A program made the translations under genes and the position numbers. A DNA stretch of 64,000 nucleotides. Source: Roseomonas gilardii. GTDB lineage: Bacteria; Pseudomonadota; Alphaproteobacteria; Acetobacterales; Acetobacteraceae. The first letter of the stretch is position 1. The number at the start of each line of letters is the position of its first letter. The DNA lies in NCBI RefSeq assembly GCF_001941945.1, contig NZ_CP015583.1, forward strand, positions 299,001-363,000, in the 5' to 3' direction. The notes beneath the pieces were generated by a model. The model was not told where the DNA came from, searched no databases, and saw nothing but the letters and a program-made list of their open reading frames with translations. Below, piece by piece: positions 37,606 through 47,613 of this stretch.

Positions 37606-38144
37606 GGCGTGGGCAGGGGAGGGGGGTTGTCCGACAGCGTCCGCAGATAGGCCAGCACATCGGCCCGCTGTTGCGGGCTGTTCAGCCCGGCGAAGGCCAT
37701 GCGCGTCCCCGGCATCGCCTTGGCCGGCGCCGAGATGAAGCGGTTGATCGCCTCGTAGTCCCAGACCTTGTCGGCCAGCGACTTGTTCGCCGGGGAATAG
37801 TTGAACCCGGCCTCCGCCGCGTGGTGCCGCCCGACGATGCCGTAGAGATTCGGCCCCACGCCGTTGCGCCCGTTGTTCTCGAAGATATGGCAGGCGGCGC
37901 ATTGCCGCTGCACGATGGTCTTGCCCGCTTCCGGGTTCGCACTGGCCATCAGCGCCGCGACGGAGGGCACCTCATAGGGTGCGGGAGCCGCCGCGCCGGC
38001 CTCGGCCGGCGCATCGCCGATCTGGATCGCGGGCTTCTCCAGCCGATGCGGGGAAACGACGACACTGCCGATGAAACCGGCGACTCCGAAGACGACGCCC
38101 GCCGTCAGGATCGCCGCAAACGCCTTGTTCCCCTCCAGGCTCAT
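37602..38144 (-). CDS. Membrane-anchored class I cytochrome c
   Basis: A 180-residue c-type cytochrome. An uncleaved N-terminal helix (FAAILTAGVVFGVAGFIGSVVV) anchors it in the membrane, followed by a Pro/Ala linker and the haem domain. Haem is attached at CAACH (near residue 83) with the axial Met in MPGTRMAFAG. GVGPNLYGIVGR is typical of the mitochondrial-like CycM group that links the bc1 complex to terminal oxidases. It is co-translated with the HisN-like phosphatase. Confidence 0.9.
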   Translation of the reverse strand: MSLEGNKAFAAILTAGVVFGVAGFIGSVVVSPHRLEKPAIQIGDAPAEAGAAAPAPYEVPSVAALMASANPEAGKTIVQRQCAACHIFENNGRNGVGPNLYGIVGRHHAAEAGFNYSPANKSLADKVWDYEAINRFISAPAKAMPGTRMAFAGLNSPQQRADVLAYLRTLSDNPPPLPTP

Positions 38145-38397
38145 CGCCCCGTCGTTCCCTTCTTATCGTTTTTCCACGCCCGCAAGCCGTAGATCCGGCG
38201 GCACAAAGGCCCAGCCCCGCCCAGGGCTTCCGGCAGGCTCCCCGGCGCTGCCCCCGGGCACGGCCTCCATCGGAAGGGCCAGGGGAATGCGACCGGGCGG
38301 CATGCGCGGAAACCGTGTCAGGCCATGGTTTGCGCCTGTCTCCCGGCTCCATTACAAGCGCCTGGACCTTAATCGTCCAAGGCTCGTCTCACAACCC

Positions 38398-39129
38398 GTG
38401 CGCCCGCTCGTCCTGATCCCGGCCCGGATGGCCTCCACCCGCCTGCCCGACAAGCCGCTCGCCGACATCCACGGCAAGCCGATGATCGTCCACGTCCTCG
38501 ACCGCGCGCGGGAGGCCGATATCGGTCCCGTCGCCGTCGCCTGCGACAGGCCCGAGATCGCCGCGGCCGTCCGTGCCGCCGGCGGCACCGCCATCCTGGT
38601 CGCCGACGACGTGCCCTCCGGCACCGACCGCATCAACCTCGCCCTGGCCACCATCGACCCGGTGGGCGCCCACGACGTGGTGGTGAACCTCCAAGGCGAC
38701 CTGCCCACCATGCCGCCCGACATGCTGCGCGCCGTGCTCGCCCCGCTGGCCGACCAGCGCGTCGATATCGGCACCCTCGTCGCCCCGATCACCGACCCCG
38801 AGGAGGCCGCCGCGCCTTCCGTGGTCAAGGTCGCCTGCGCCTTCCCACGCGGCGTCGCCGTTGCCCCAGCCCTCTACTTCTCGCGCAACCTCATCCCCTC
38901 CGGGGAAGGGCCGCACTGGCACCATATCGGCGTCTATGCCTATCGCCGCCCGGCGCTGGCACGCTTCGTCGCCCTGCCCGAGGGCGCGCTGGAGAAGCGC
39001 GAGAAGTTGGAGCAGCTCCGCGCCCTGGAGGCCGGGATGCGCATCGGCGTGGTCCGCGTCGATCACGCCCCCTTCGGCGTGGACACCCCCGCCGACCTCG
39101 AACGCGCCCGCAGGACCCTCGCGCCATGA
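38398..39129 (+). CDS. kdsB: 3-deoxy-manno-octulosonate cytidylyltransferase
   Basis: A 243-residue enzyme that activates KDO to CMP-KDO for lipopolysaccharide core synthesis. The start VRPLVLIPARMASTRLPDKP matches the KdsB nucleotide-binding loop, so the GTG at 38398 is chosen; the internal ATG at 38428 would remove that loop. Further motifs are GKPMIVHVL, VPSGTDRI and VVNLQGDLP. C-terminal EKLEQLRALEAGMRI and VDTPADLERAR are also typical. The stop overlaps the pheA start. Confidence 0.93.
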   Translation: MRPLVLIPARMASTRLPDKPLADIHGKPMIVHVLDRAREADIGPVAVACDRPEIAAAVRAAGGTAILVADDVPSGTDRINLALATIDPVGAHDVVVNLQGDLPTMPPDMLRAVLAPLADQRVDIGTLVAPITDPEEAAAPSVVKVACAFPRGVAVAPALYFSRNLIPSGEGPHWHHIGVYAYRRPALARFVALPEGALEKREKLEQLRALEAGMRIGVVRVDHAPFGVDTPADLERARRTLAP

Positions 39130-39980
39130 GCCAGACCATCGCCTTCCAGGGCATGCCCGGGGCCTATTCCGACCTCGCCTGCCGCGCCGCCTATCCCGGC
39201 TGGACCACGCTGCCCTGCCCCTCCTTCGAGGCCGCCATGGCCGCAGTGCGCGAAGGCCGGGCCGATCTCGCCATGCTCCCCTGCGAGAACAGCCTCGCCG
39301 GCCGCGTCCCCGACATCCACCGCCTGCTGCCCGATTCGGGCCTGCATGTGGTGGGCGAGCATTTCGAGCGCGTCGAGCACTGCCTGATGGCCCCGAAGGG
39401 CGCCACGCTGGACAGCCTGAAGCGTATCCACAGCCATCCCGTGGCACTCGGCCAGATCCTCGACCTGCTGCGCGAGACCGGCCTCCAGGCGGTGATCGAG
39501 GCCGACACCGCCGGCGCCGCCCAGATCATCGCGGAGCGCGGCGGCACCGAGGACGCCGCCGTCGCCTCATCCCTGGCCGCCGAGCTCTACGGCCTCGACA
39601 TCCTCCGCCGTAACGTCGAGGACGCGGCCCACAACACCACCCGCTTCTATGTCATGTCGCGTGAGGCCACCCTGCCGCCGGTGGACGCGCCCGGCTGCGT
39701 CACCACCCTGGTCTTCCGCACCCGCAGCGTCCCCGCCGCGCTCTACAAGGCGCTCGGCGGCTTCGCCACCAACGGCGTGAACATCACCAAGCTCGAATCC
39801 TACATGCTCGACGGCCGCTTCGCCTCGACGCAGTTCCTTTGCGACGTGGACGGCCATCCCGACAGCCCGCCGCTGCAGCGCGCCTTCGAGGAATTGCGCT
39901 ACTTCTCGCGCCAGATGCATGTGCTGGGCACCTATCCCGGCCATCCCTATCGCCGGCAGCAGGAAGAAGCTCCGCTATAA
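39126..39980 (+). CDS. pheA: Prephenate dehydratase
   Basis: A 284-residue monofunctional enzyme converting prephenate to phenylpyruvate for phenylalanine synthesis. The catalytic domain begins IAFQGMPGAYSDLA and includes LPCENSLAG and the NTTRFYVM motif. The C-terminal ACT domain, where phenylalanine inhibits, starts near residue 195 (FRTRSVPAALYKAL) with the ESYM-type motif KLESYMLDG. There is no chorismate mutase domain. ATGA overlap with kdsB indicates a two-gene operon. Confidence 0.95.
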   Translation: MSQTIAFQGMPGAYSDLACRAAYPGWTTLPCPSFEAAMAAVREGRADLAMLPCENSLAGRVPDIHRLLPDSGLHVVGEHFERVEHCLMAPKGATLDSLKRIHSHPVALGQILDLLRETGLQAVIEADTAGAAQIIAERGGTEDAAVASSLAAELYGLDILRRNVEDAAHNTTRFYVMSREATLPPVDAPGCVTTLVFRTRSVPAALYKALGGFATNGVNITKLESYMLDGRFASTQFLCDVDGHPDSPPLQRAFEELRYFSRQMHVLGTYPGHPYRRQQEEAPL

Positions 39981-40139
39981 GACAGAAGCCGGGCCAAATA
40001 TTAATACGATGGCCGGATTCCTGCCTTCCGCCAGCATCCGGAATGCTCCACAAGAACCGCGTGCGCATCCAGGCCGGTGAATATTCTTCCCCGTCCTGAC
40101 GCGCGGCCAACTTCGTGAGACGCAGGAGCAGCGGCCCGC

Positions 40140-40946
40140 ATGGATCTCGCCATTATTCTTCCGGCCCTGCTGATGGGGATCGTGGAGGGACTGACCGAGT
40201 TCCTCCCCATCTCCTCCACGGGCCACCTGATCCTGCTCAGCGACCTGATCGGCTTCCAGGGTCCGCCCGGCAAGACCTTCGAGATCGTCATCCAGCTCGG
40301 CGCCATCCTGGCCGTCATCGTCGTCTACTGGCGCGACCTCATCGCCATGGCCACCGGCTTCTGGACGCCCCGCTCGCGCGAACGCTACGCGGTGATCAAC
40401 CTGATCCTCGCCTTCATCCCGGCGATGGTTCTCGGCGCCCTGCTGCACAAGACCATCACCGAGGTCCTGTTCAACCCCTATGTCGTCTGCTTCGCCCTGA
40501 TCATCGGCGGCATCGCGCTCATCATCATCGAGCGTAACCGCCCCAAGCCGAACATCCACTCCATCGCGGAGATCGGCCCGCTCAGCGCCCTGCTGATCGG
40601 CTTCGGCCAGGTGCTCGCCATGATCCCCGGCACCAGCCGCTCCGGCGCCACCATCATCTTCGCCCTGCTCTTCGGCGTGGAGCGCAAGGCTGCCGCCGAG
40701 TTCTCCTTCCTCCTCGCCATCCCCACCATGCTCGCCGCCACGGTGTACAGCCTCTACAAGGCCCGCGCCGAACTCGCCGTCGGCGATATCAGCGAGATCG
40801 CGATCGGTTTCGCCGCCGCCTTCGTGGTGGCGCTGCTGGTGGTCCGCTGGGTGATCCGCCACATCAGCCGCATGGGCTTCCAGCCCTTCGGCTGGTACCG
40901 CATCATCCTCGGCGTCGTCATGCTCGGCTTGCTCAGCCTGCGCTGA
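40140..40946 (+). CDS. uppP: Undecaprenyl-diphosphatase
   Basis: A 268-residue integral membrane phosphatase that recycles undecaprenyl pyrophosphate for peptidoglycan and surface glycans; overproduction is known to give bacitracin resistance. Both BacA signature regions are present: EGLTEFLPISSTGHLIL (residues about 17-33) and PGTSRSGATI (about 165-175). About eight helices are visible. A short AT-rich stretch near 39995-40015 precedes it and may hold its promoter. Confidence 0.95.
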   Translation: MDLAIILPALLMGIVEGLTEFLPISSTGHLILLSDLIGFQGPPGKTFEIVIQLGAILAVIVVYWRDLIAMATGFWTPRSRERYAVINLILAFIPAMVLGALLHKTITEVLFNPYVVCFALIIGGIALIIIERNRPKPNIHSIAEIGPLSALLIGFGQVLAMIPGTSRSGATIIFALLFGVERKAAAEFSFLLAIPTMLAATVYSLYKARAELAVGDISEIAIGFAAAFVVALLVVRWVIRHISRMGFQPFGWYRIILGVVMLGLLSLR

Positions 40947-41044
40947 GCGAAGGCAGGGAAGGCTACCCTCGGGGGAACTTCCTCCGCTAAGCTCGCCCTG
41001 AAGTGGCGCCCGGCGCCACGACAGGAAAGGCTCCCCCGAGGTCC

Positions 41045-41521
41045 ATGCGCCGAATCGCCGCTCTCGCGCTTCCCGCCCTGCTACTGGCCGGGCTCCTACC
41101 GGACCCCGCCAGGGCCCAGATGTGGCCCAACGAGGTCGGCCCCCGCCGCGACATGCAGGAACTCGCCCTCCGGCCCCTGCAGCGCCTTCAGCCCCCGCCT
41201 CCCGCGGCCCCTGCCGCCTTTCTCCCGTCCCCGGCGGCGCCCCTGCCGGTCTGGACCCAGGCTCCGCCCACCCAGGCCGCGCCGCGCCGCATCGCCCGCG
41301 CCACCCCCAGGCCAGCCACCCAAGGTCAGGCCCAAAGCCAGCCAGCCACCCTCACGGCCAACGGGATCGGGGAACTGGAACAGCGCCTCGCCGGCCGCGA
41401 GAAGCAGTTGGAGGAGATGCGGCGCCAGATAGAAACGGACCGCCGCAGCCTGCAGGATCTACGGACCGCTTCCGGCAGCAGCGTGAAGTCCACGCCAAGC
41501 GTGTCTTCCACAATACAGTGA
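41045..41521 (+). CDS. Secreted proline-rich coiled-coil protein of unknown function
   Basis: A 158-residue protein not assigned to a family. It has a signal peptide (RRIAALALPALLLAGLL, cleaved after ARA), a Pro/Ala/Gln-rich middle (residues about 45-105) and a C-terminal heptad-like helix (GELEQRLAGREKQLEEMRRQ and onward). The layout resembles periplasmic cell-envelope spacer or coiled-coil proteins. The start at 41045 is set by the signal peptide. It lies between uppP and a lipoprotein gene on the same strand. Confidence 0.65.
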   Translation: MRRIAALALPALLLAGLLPDPARAQMWPNEVGPRRDMQELALRPLQRLQPPPPAAPAAFLPSPAAPLPVWTQAPPTQAAPRRIARATPRPATQGQAQSQPATLTANGIGELEQRLAGREKQLEEMRRQIETDRRSLQDLRTASGSSVKSTPSVSSTIQ

Positions 41522-41637
41522 TGCGGAAAAGTGACGCTACCTTCTCTTTCCGTGGTAGTAACCAGGGGCGTTGTCGTTCTTCATTGTAACAGGCGGATCG
41601 TCACGATTCGTCCAGTAAGAACCAGGGAGTATGCGGG

Positions 41638-42036
41638 ATGAATGCCCGTCTTTTCTTTGCCCTTCCCCTGCTCGCCGCGGTCGCCGCCTGCGCCAGCAGC
41701 CCTCCGCCCCCGCCGCCGCCGCCTCCCGCCCCTGTCGTCGAGGCCCCGGCCTTCCCGTCCGGTCTCGACGGCGTCTACCGGGGCTTCGCGGTGGCCGACC
41801 AGCGCGCCTGCCGCCCGGCCCGCATAGCGGTCACCAGCACCGTCGCCAGCGGTCAGGCCGTGTTCCAGTGGTTCCGCCGCGCCGAGGTCGAAACCAAGAT
41901 CAAGGCGGATGGCGGCGTGGACTTCCTGTTCGATGGCGGCCATGCGACCGGGACCTTCGGCCCGGGCACCTTCGCCGGCAAGACCACGGCCCAGAGCGGC
42001 GCCTGCACCTACACGGTCACTCTGAAGCGCTCCTGA
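41638..42036 (+). CDS. Small lipoprotein with polyproline linker, unknown function
   Basis: A 132-residue putative lipoprotein. The signal LPLLAAVAAC ends in a lipobox Cys (residue 18), followed by nine consecutive prolines and a globular domain of about 90 residues (GVYRGFAVADQRACRPARI, then a C-terminal ACTYTVTLKRS with two Cys that may pair). A ribosome site AGGGAG lies ahead of ATG 41638. The fold is unrecognised. A bidirectional terminator follows. Confidence 0.7.
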   Translation: MNARLFFALPLLAAVAACASSPPPPPPPPPAPVVEAPAFPSGLDGVYRGFAVADQRACRPARIAVTSTVASGQAVFQWFRRAEVETKIKADGGVDFLFDGGHATGTFGPGTFAGKTTAQSGACTYTVTLKRS

Positions 42037-42064
42037 TCCGGCGCGCTCCGGCGCAACGAAACGG

Positions 42065-42096
42065 AAAGGGCGGCCGGAAAGATCCGGCCGCCCTTT
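42065..42096. terminator. Bidirectional intrinsic terminator
   Basis: A perfect 13-bp stem aaagggcggccgg/ccggccgcccttt with a six-base loop (aaagat), flanked by A and T runs on both sides. It lies between the lipoprotein gene and the convergent CoA-transferase operon and can serve both. Confidence 0.85.
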
Positions 42097-42160
42097 CTCA
42101 TGTCCGGGCCTGACGCCCGCGCGGGCCGCCGGTCCCCGGCTTCAGGACCCGGCCCCGCCC

Positions 42161-42811
42161 TCAGGCCGCGAGGCCCGGCGCCACCGCGTAATCCGCCTCC
42201 GTCTTGCCGCGCACCTCGTCGGGCGTCACGCCCGGCGCCAGCTCGATCAGCGTCATCTTCCCCGCCTCCTTGTCGATGGAGAAGACGGCGAGCTCGGTGA
42301 TCACCAGGTCCACCACGCCCTTGCCGGTGAGCGGCAGGTTGCAGCTGTGCAGCAGCTTCGGCGCGCCCTTGGCGGTGTGCTCCATCAGCACCACCACGCG
42401 CTTCACGCCGGCGACGAGGTCCATCGCCCCGCCCATGCCCTTCACCATCTTCCCCGGCACCATCCAGTTCGCCAGGTCGCCATTCTCCGCCACCTGCAGC
42501 GCGCCCAGCACCGACAGGTCGATATGCCCGCCGCGGATCATCGCGAAGCTGTCGGCGGAGGAGAAGAAGGAGGTGGTCGGCAGCGCCGTCACGGTCTGCT
42601 TGCCCGCATTGATCAGGTCCGGGTCCTCCTCGCCCTCATAGGGGAAGGGGCCCATGCCCAGCATGCCGTTCTCGCTCTGCAGCTGCACGCTCACCCCCTC
42701 GGGGATGTGGTTCGCCACCAGCGTCGGGATGCCGATCCCGAGATTCACGTAGAAACCGTCCTCAAGCTCGCGGGCGGCGCGCGCCGCCATCTCGTCGCGG
42801 GTCCAGGGCAT
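42161..42811 (-). CDS. scoB: 3-oxoacid CoA-transferase subunit B
   Basis: A 216-residue beta subunit. The catalytic glutamate lies in [13 protein letters not shown] (about residue 47), the SENG motif that forms the CoA thioester. [26 protein letters not shown] is the other family block. With the alpha subunit it moves CoA from succinyl-CoA to acetoacetate or a 3-oxoadipate-type acid. It starts 12 bases after the alpha gene's stop. Confidence 0.9.
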   Translation of the reverse strand: MPWTRDEMAARAARELEDGFYVNLGIGIPTLVANHIPEGVSVQLQSENGMLGMGPFPYEGEEDPDLINAGKQTVTALPTTSFFSSADSFAMIRGGHIDLSVLGALQVAENGDLANWMVPGKMVKGMGGAMDLVAGVKRVVVLMEHTAKGAPKLLHSCNLPLTGKGVVDLVITELAVFSIDKEAGKMTLIELAPGVTPDEVRGKTEADYAVAPGLAA

Positions 42812-42823
42812 CGTCGCGTCTCC

Positions 42824-43573
42824 TCAGGCGGTGGCGGGGTCGGAACCGGCGGCGGCGGGAGCTGTCCCACCGCGCTTGCGCAGGGTGCGCTGCTCGATCC
42901 GCTTCTCGTAGCCAGCGGGCAGCTTCACGATCCGCTGCACATAGATCCCCGGCGTGTGGATATGGTCCGGGTCGATCGTCCCGGCCTCCACCAGCTCCTC
43001 GACCTGCACCACCGTCACCTTGGCGGCAGTCGCCATCATCGGGTTGAAGTTCCGCGCCGTCTTGCGGAAGACGAGGTTGCCCTCGGTATCCGCCTTCCAG
43101 GCATGGACCAGGGCCAGATCGGCGAAGATCCCGCGCTCCATCACATAGTCATGCCCGTCGAAGTTCCGCACCTCCTTGCCCTCGGCCACCGCGGTGCCGA
43201 CACCGGTGCGGGTGAAGAAGGCCGGGATGCCCGCGCCGCCGGCCCGGATGCGCTCGGCCAGCGTGCCCTGCGGGTTGAACTCGATCTCCAGCTCCCCGGC
43301 CAGGTACTGCCGGGCGAACTCGGCATTCTCGCCGACATAGGAGGAGATCATCTTGCGGATCTGCCGCGTCTCCAGCAGCAGCCCCAGCCCAGCGCCGTCG
43401 ATGCCCGCATTGTTGGACACGACCGTCAGGTCCTTCGCGCCGGAATCCCGCACCGCCTCGATCAGCGCCGCCGGAATGCCGCAGAGACCAAAGCCACCCG
43501 AGTGGATCAGCATCCCGTCCTGCAGCAACCCATCCAGCGCCGCCGCCGGACTGTCGTAGACCTTTCTGCTCAT
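42824..43573 (-). CDS. scoA: 3-oxoacid CoA-transferase subunit A
   Basis: A 249-residue alpha subunit. The glycine-rich CoA loop is [18 protein letters not shown] near residue 25, and [18 protein letters not shown] and [19 protein letters not shown] follow as in ScoA. The start at 43573 ([10 protein letters not shown]) has GAGGGAG ahead; upstream open frame has no homology. The pair acts in ketone-body or 3-oxoacid degradation. Succinyl-CoA:acetoacetate specificity is inferred from sequence class. Confidence 0.9.
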   Translation of the reverse strand: MSRKVYDSPAAALDGLLQDGMLIHSGGFGLCGIPAALIEAVRDSGAKDLTVVSNNAGIDGAGLGLLLETRQIRKMISSYVGENAEFARQYLAGELEIEFNPQGTLAERIRAGGAGIPAFFTRTGVGTAVAEGKEVRNFDGHDYVMERGIFADLALVHAWKADTEGNLVFRKTARNFNPMMATAAKVTVVQVEELVEAGTIDPDHIHTPGIYVQRIVKLPAGYEKRIEQRTLRKRGGTAPAAAGSDPATA

Positions 43574-43729
43574 TCCCACTCCCTCGGCCCTCGCTGGGCC
43601 CCGTGCGCCGGCCCGTGGCCCTGCGGATTTCGCAGCACGGTAATCCGTCACGCGCATGTTTTAAAGTCATGGCGGGGGGCTTGCGGGGGTCCGCGGACGC
43701 CGCTAAAAGCCCGTTCACCGCAGCACGGC

Positions 43730-43805
43730 GGGGCCATAGCTCAGTTGGGAGAGCGCCTGAATGGCATTCAGGAGGTCGTCGGTTCGATTCCGATTGGCTC
43801 CACCA
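43730..43805 (+). tRNA. tRNA-Ala (anticodon GGC)
   Basis: A 76-base cloverleaf with encoded CCA. The acceptor stem GGGGCCA pairs with TGGCTCC (one G-T pair). The D arm contains AGCTCAGTTGG. The anticodon stem CCTGA/TCAGG holds loop ATGGCAT with anticodon GGC. The T arm has GGTTCGATTCC. It reads GCC and GCU alanine codons. A strong terminator begins four bases later, so it is a single-gene transcript. Confidence 0.98.
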
Positions 43806-43808
43806 TGA

Positions 43809-43847
43809 CGAGGGGTTTCCGGAAACGGAAACCCCTCGAACCTTTTT
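43809..43847 (+). terminator. Intrinsic terminator of tRNA-Ala
   Basis: A 13-bp perfect stem cgaggggtttccg/cggaaacccctcg with a GAAA tetraloop, followed by aacctttttc. This is a textbook rho-independent terminator immediately after the tRNA. Confidence 0.93.
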
Positions 43848-43981
43848 CGGGCCCTGCCACGGCCCCGGCCATGCCAGACCGGAACCCGCGCCGCGGGGCC
43901 ATGGACCATCGCTTCAGAAGCGTCATCCGTCCTCGCCGCCACTAGCCGTACCGGCGGCTCCCCGCTGGCCCTCGCCGCGCC

Positions 43982-44356
43982 TCAGCTCAGCCCGACCACT
44001 CGCCAGGCATGTTCCTGCCCGTCCGCCTCGACGATCGTGACATTCTCGCCCGGCCGCAACCGCGCGCGCATCTGCATCATCGCATGCAGCGGCGCATCCA
44101 TCGCCGCCACGGCCTCCCCGTCCTGCCGGAAGAAACGCAGCGCCCAGCCGATATCCTCGTCATACTGCACATCTCCCTCCGACAGGCCCTCGCCCGGCCA
44201 TAGGCGCCGCGCCGGCCAGGGATTCGGGTCCGCGTTCCAGGCCTCGGGGGAGGGGAGCCCGTCCGGCCCCAGGGTCAGCGTGATTTCGTAGCGGTGCTCG
44301 CGGCTTCCTTCCGGAAGCCCCGCCCCGCCACTGGGGGAGAGGATCAGCAGGGCCAA
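43982..44356 (-). CDS. Conserved-looking hypothetical protein
   Basis: A 124-residue protein without a recognised domain. It has no signal peptide. A likely mixed beta fold is suggested by alternating hydrophobic strands (EHRYEITLTLGPDG, VQYDEDIGWALRFFR, ENVTIVEADGQEHAWRVVGL). The centre is Trp/Pro-rich. It lies 49 bases before kup on the minus strand's downstream side, so it follows kup in the same direction and may be co-transcribed with it. Confidence 0.6.
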   Translation of the reverse strand: MALLILSPSGGAGLPEGSREHRYEITLTLGPDGLPSPEAWNADPNPWPARRLWPGEGLSEGDVQYDEDIGWALRFFRQDGEAVAAMDAPLHAMMQMRARLRPGENVTIVEADGQEHAWRVVGLS

Positions 44357-44405
44357 GCACCACCTCCTTCAGTGGATCGCGGCGGCCAGGAAACCCCGGA
44401 GGGGC

Positions 44406-46289
44406 TCAGATGGCCACCCGCGCGCCCAGCTCCACCACGCGGTCGCTGGGGATTCGGAAAAACTCCGTGGCGGGCAGCGAGTTGCGGCTCATCAGCGTGA
44501 ACAGCCATTGCTGCCAGCCCGGCATCTTCGGCACGGAGGCCGCCACCACCGTCTCGCGGCCCAGGAAATAGGAGGCCTGCATCGGCTCGAAGGGCACGCC
44601 CATCGTCTCGTGCATCATCTCCAGGTCGCGCGGGATGTTCGGGCTCTCCAGGAAGCCGTAGCGCAGCAGCACGCGGTAGATCCCCGGCCCCAGCTCCTCC
44701 GCCGAGCCCCGGTCCCGCACCTGCGGCACATCCTCGTTCAGCACCGTCACAAACACGATCCGCTCGTGCAGCACCTTGTTGTGCTTCAGGTTGTGCAGCA
44801 GGGCATTGGGCACGTAGTCCGCCTGCCCGGTCATGAAGATCGCGATCCCCGGCACCCGGATGGTGCGCGACTGCGGCAGCCGGGCGAGGAAGGACTTCAG
44901 CGGCAGGCTGTCCTGCTGGAAGCGCCGGAACAGCAGGTCCCGCCCACGCCGCCAGGTCAGCATCTGCGTATAGAGCACCGCCCCCAGCAGCAGCGGCACC
45001 CAGCCGCCATCGGGGATCTTCAGCACGTTGGAGATGAAGAAGGCGAGATCCAGCAGCAGCAGCGGCAGGAAGACCAGCGTCACCAGCCACCAGGACCACT
45101 GGAAGCGGCGGTGGAAGACGATGGCGGCGAGGCAGGAGGTCGCCACGAAGGTCCCCGTCACCGCGATGCCATAGGCGGCCGCCAAGCTGTCCGAATTGCG
45201 GAAGGTCACCACCAGCACCACCACTCCGGCCAGCAGCGAGAAGTTCACCTGGGGCACGTAGATCTGCCCCTCCTCCGTCTCGCTGGTATGCTTCACCGTC
45301 AGGCGCGGCAGCAGCCCCAGTTGCACGCATTGCCGCGCGATGGAAAAGGCGCCTGAGATCATCGCCTGGCTGGCGATGATCGTGGCCAGCGTCGCCAGCA
45401 CCACCAGCGGCAGCCGCAGCCAGTCCGGTCCCAGCAGGAAGAACGGGTTCTCCAGCGCATCCGGGTTGCTCAGTACCAGCGCGCCCTGTCCCAGGTAGTT
45501 CAGGATCAGCGAAGGCAGCACGAAGCCCAGCCAGCCGATCCGGATCGGCCGCTTCCCGAAATGCCCCATATCGGCATAGAGCGCCTCCGCCCCCGTCACC
45601 GCCAGCACCACCGAGCCCAGCGCGATGAAGGCCGCCAGGCGGTAGCGCACGCAGAAGGTGATCGCATGATGCGGCGACAGCGCCTCCAGCACCCCCGGCT
45701 CGCGCAGGATCTCGATCAGCCCCAGCAGGCCGATCAGCCCGAACCAGAGCACCATCACCGGGCCGAAGATCCGCCCCATCGCATGCGTGCCGCGATATTG
45801 CACCAGGAACAGCCCGATCAGCACCACCAGCGACACCGGCACCACGATATCCCCGAAGGTGGGCGAGATCACCTTCAGGCCCTCCACCGCCGAGAGCACG
45901 GAGATCGCCGGGGTGATGATCCCGTCGCCGAAGAACAGGCAGGCCCCGGCGATGCCGATCAGCGCCACCATGCGGCGCCCCCGCTCCGTCCCCACCGCGC
46001 GCTGCGCCAGGGCCATCAGCGCCAGGATGCCGCCCTCGCCCCGGTTGTCCGCCCGCAGCACGATCAGCACGTATTTCACCGTCACGACGATGATGACCGA
46101 CCAGACGATCAGGCTGAGGACCCCCAGGATCTCCCAGCGTTCCAACCCATCGGAGGCGAAGTGCACGAGCGCGGCCCGGAGCGCATAGAGCGGGCTGGTG
46201 CCGATATCGCCGAAGACGACGCCGAGAACCCCCACCACAAGGCCGACGCTCAGGGGGCGGGATTCACTGCTGGACGTGGTCGGTGTCAC
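44406..46289 (-). CDS. kup: Low-affinity potassium transporter Kup
   Basis: A 627-residue K+/H+ symporter with about 12 membrane helices and a hydrophilic C-terminal domain (from about residue 460). The N-terminal [19 protein letters not shown] is the Kup signature and [13 protein letters not shown] follows. No ATG exists near the expected N-terminus; the GTG at 46289 ([14 protein letters not shown]) gives the family length of about 625. A TTG further upstream is possible. The open frame continues into repeat copy F but without homology. Confidence 0.92.
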   Translation of the reverse strand: MTPTTSSSESRPLSVGLVVGVLGVVFGDIGTSPLYALRAALVHFASDGLERWEILGVLSLIVWSVIIVVTVKYVLIVLRADNRGEGGILALMALAQRAVGTERGRRMVALIGIAGACLFFGDGIITPAISVLSAVEGLKVISPTFGDIVVPVSLVVLIGLFLVQYRGTHAMGRIFGPVMVLWFGLIGLLGLIEILREPGVLEALSPHHAITFCVRYRLAAFIALGSVVLAVTGAEALYADMGHFGKRPIRIGWLGFVLPSLILNYLGQGALVLSNPDALENPFFLLGPDWLRLPLVVLATLATIIASQAMISGAFSIARQCVQLGLLPRLTVKHTSETEEGQIYVPQVNFSLLAGVVVLVVTFRNSDSLAAAYGIAVTGTFVATSCLAAIVFHRRFQWSWWLVTLVFLPLLLLDLAFFISNVLKIPDGGWVPLLLGAVLYTQMLTWRRGRDLLFRRFQQDSLPLKSFLARLPQSRTIRVPGIAIFMTGQADYVPNALLHNLKHNKVLHERIVFVTVLNEDVPQVRDRGSAEELGPGIYRVLLRYGFLESPNIPRDLEMMHETMGVPFEPMQASYFLGRETVVAASVPKMPGWQQWLFTLMSRNSLPATEFFRIPSDRVVELGARVAI

Positions 46290-46457
46290 GATGTCCGGAA
46301 TGTTCCAGTGGAGCCCCAAGGCATACGCTGGACGCCGAGAGCCCCGCAAGGCCCGCCCCCTGGCCCCTCTCCGGACCGTGCGAGGTGAGGCCCCGCCCGC
46401 CCCTGAATTTCCTGTGCGTGCCTGTTCTCCGGTGCTGAATCGGCTCTCCCGTGGCGG

Positions 46458-46761
46458 CCCCGGGGGAGGCTCCGCCTGCCCCCGGAACCCCCATCGCTGG
46501 GGGAATGGTATTCCCCCGGACCCCGCCCTGGGTTGGCTTTGGCGGTCACCGTCAGCCTGTGGCCCGATCCCCGGGGGCAGTGGATCGGCGGCGCCCCGAA
46601 AAGAAGAAAACCATCCCGTCCGCGCTGATGACGCCGACAGCCCGCCGGAGAGCATGGCTCTCCGGCGCGATCCGGTCACAGCAAGAGCCAGCGAACCGGG
46701 TCCAGGGCCCGCAGGGTCCTGGCGGAGTGGGGGCTTGGGGGCGAGGCGGAGCCTTGCCCCC
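46458..46761 (+). repeat. Dispersed hairpin-chain repeat, copy F
   Basis: A full-length copy. Stem 2 is ctgggggaat/attcccccgg with one T-G pair (46497-46519), and stem 3 is perfect (46643-46667). Stem 4 reads ccagggccc/gggtcctgg with one G-T pair, as in copy B. It lies between aapP and kup, both on the minus strand, and is inserted antisense to them. About 170 bases to its left (46290-46457) hold no recognised feature except the kup upstream region. Confidence 0.85.
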
Positions 46762-46796
46762 AAAGCGCGCCCCCAAGTGCCCTCCCGGGGAGGCGA

Positions 46797-47591
<795 letters not shown>

Positions 47592-47613
47592 GATATCGTT
47601 CTCCGGAAAGGGT

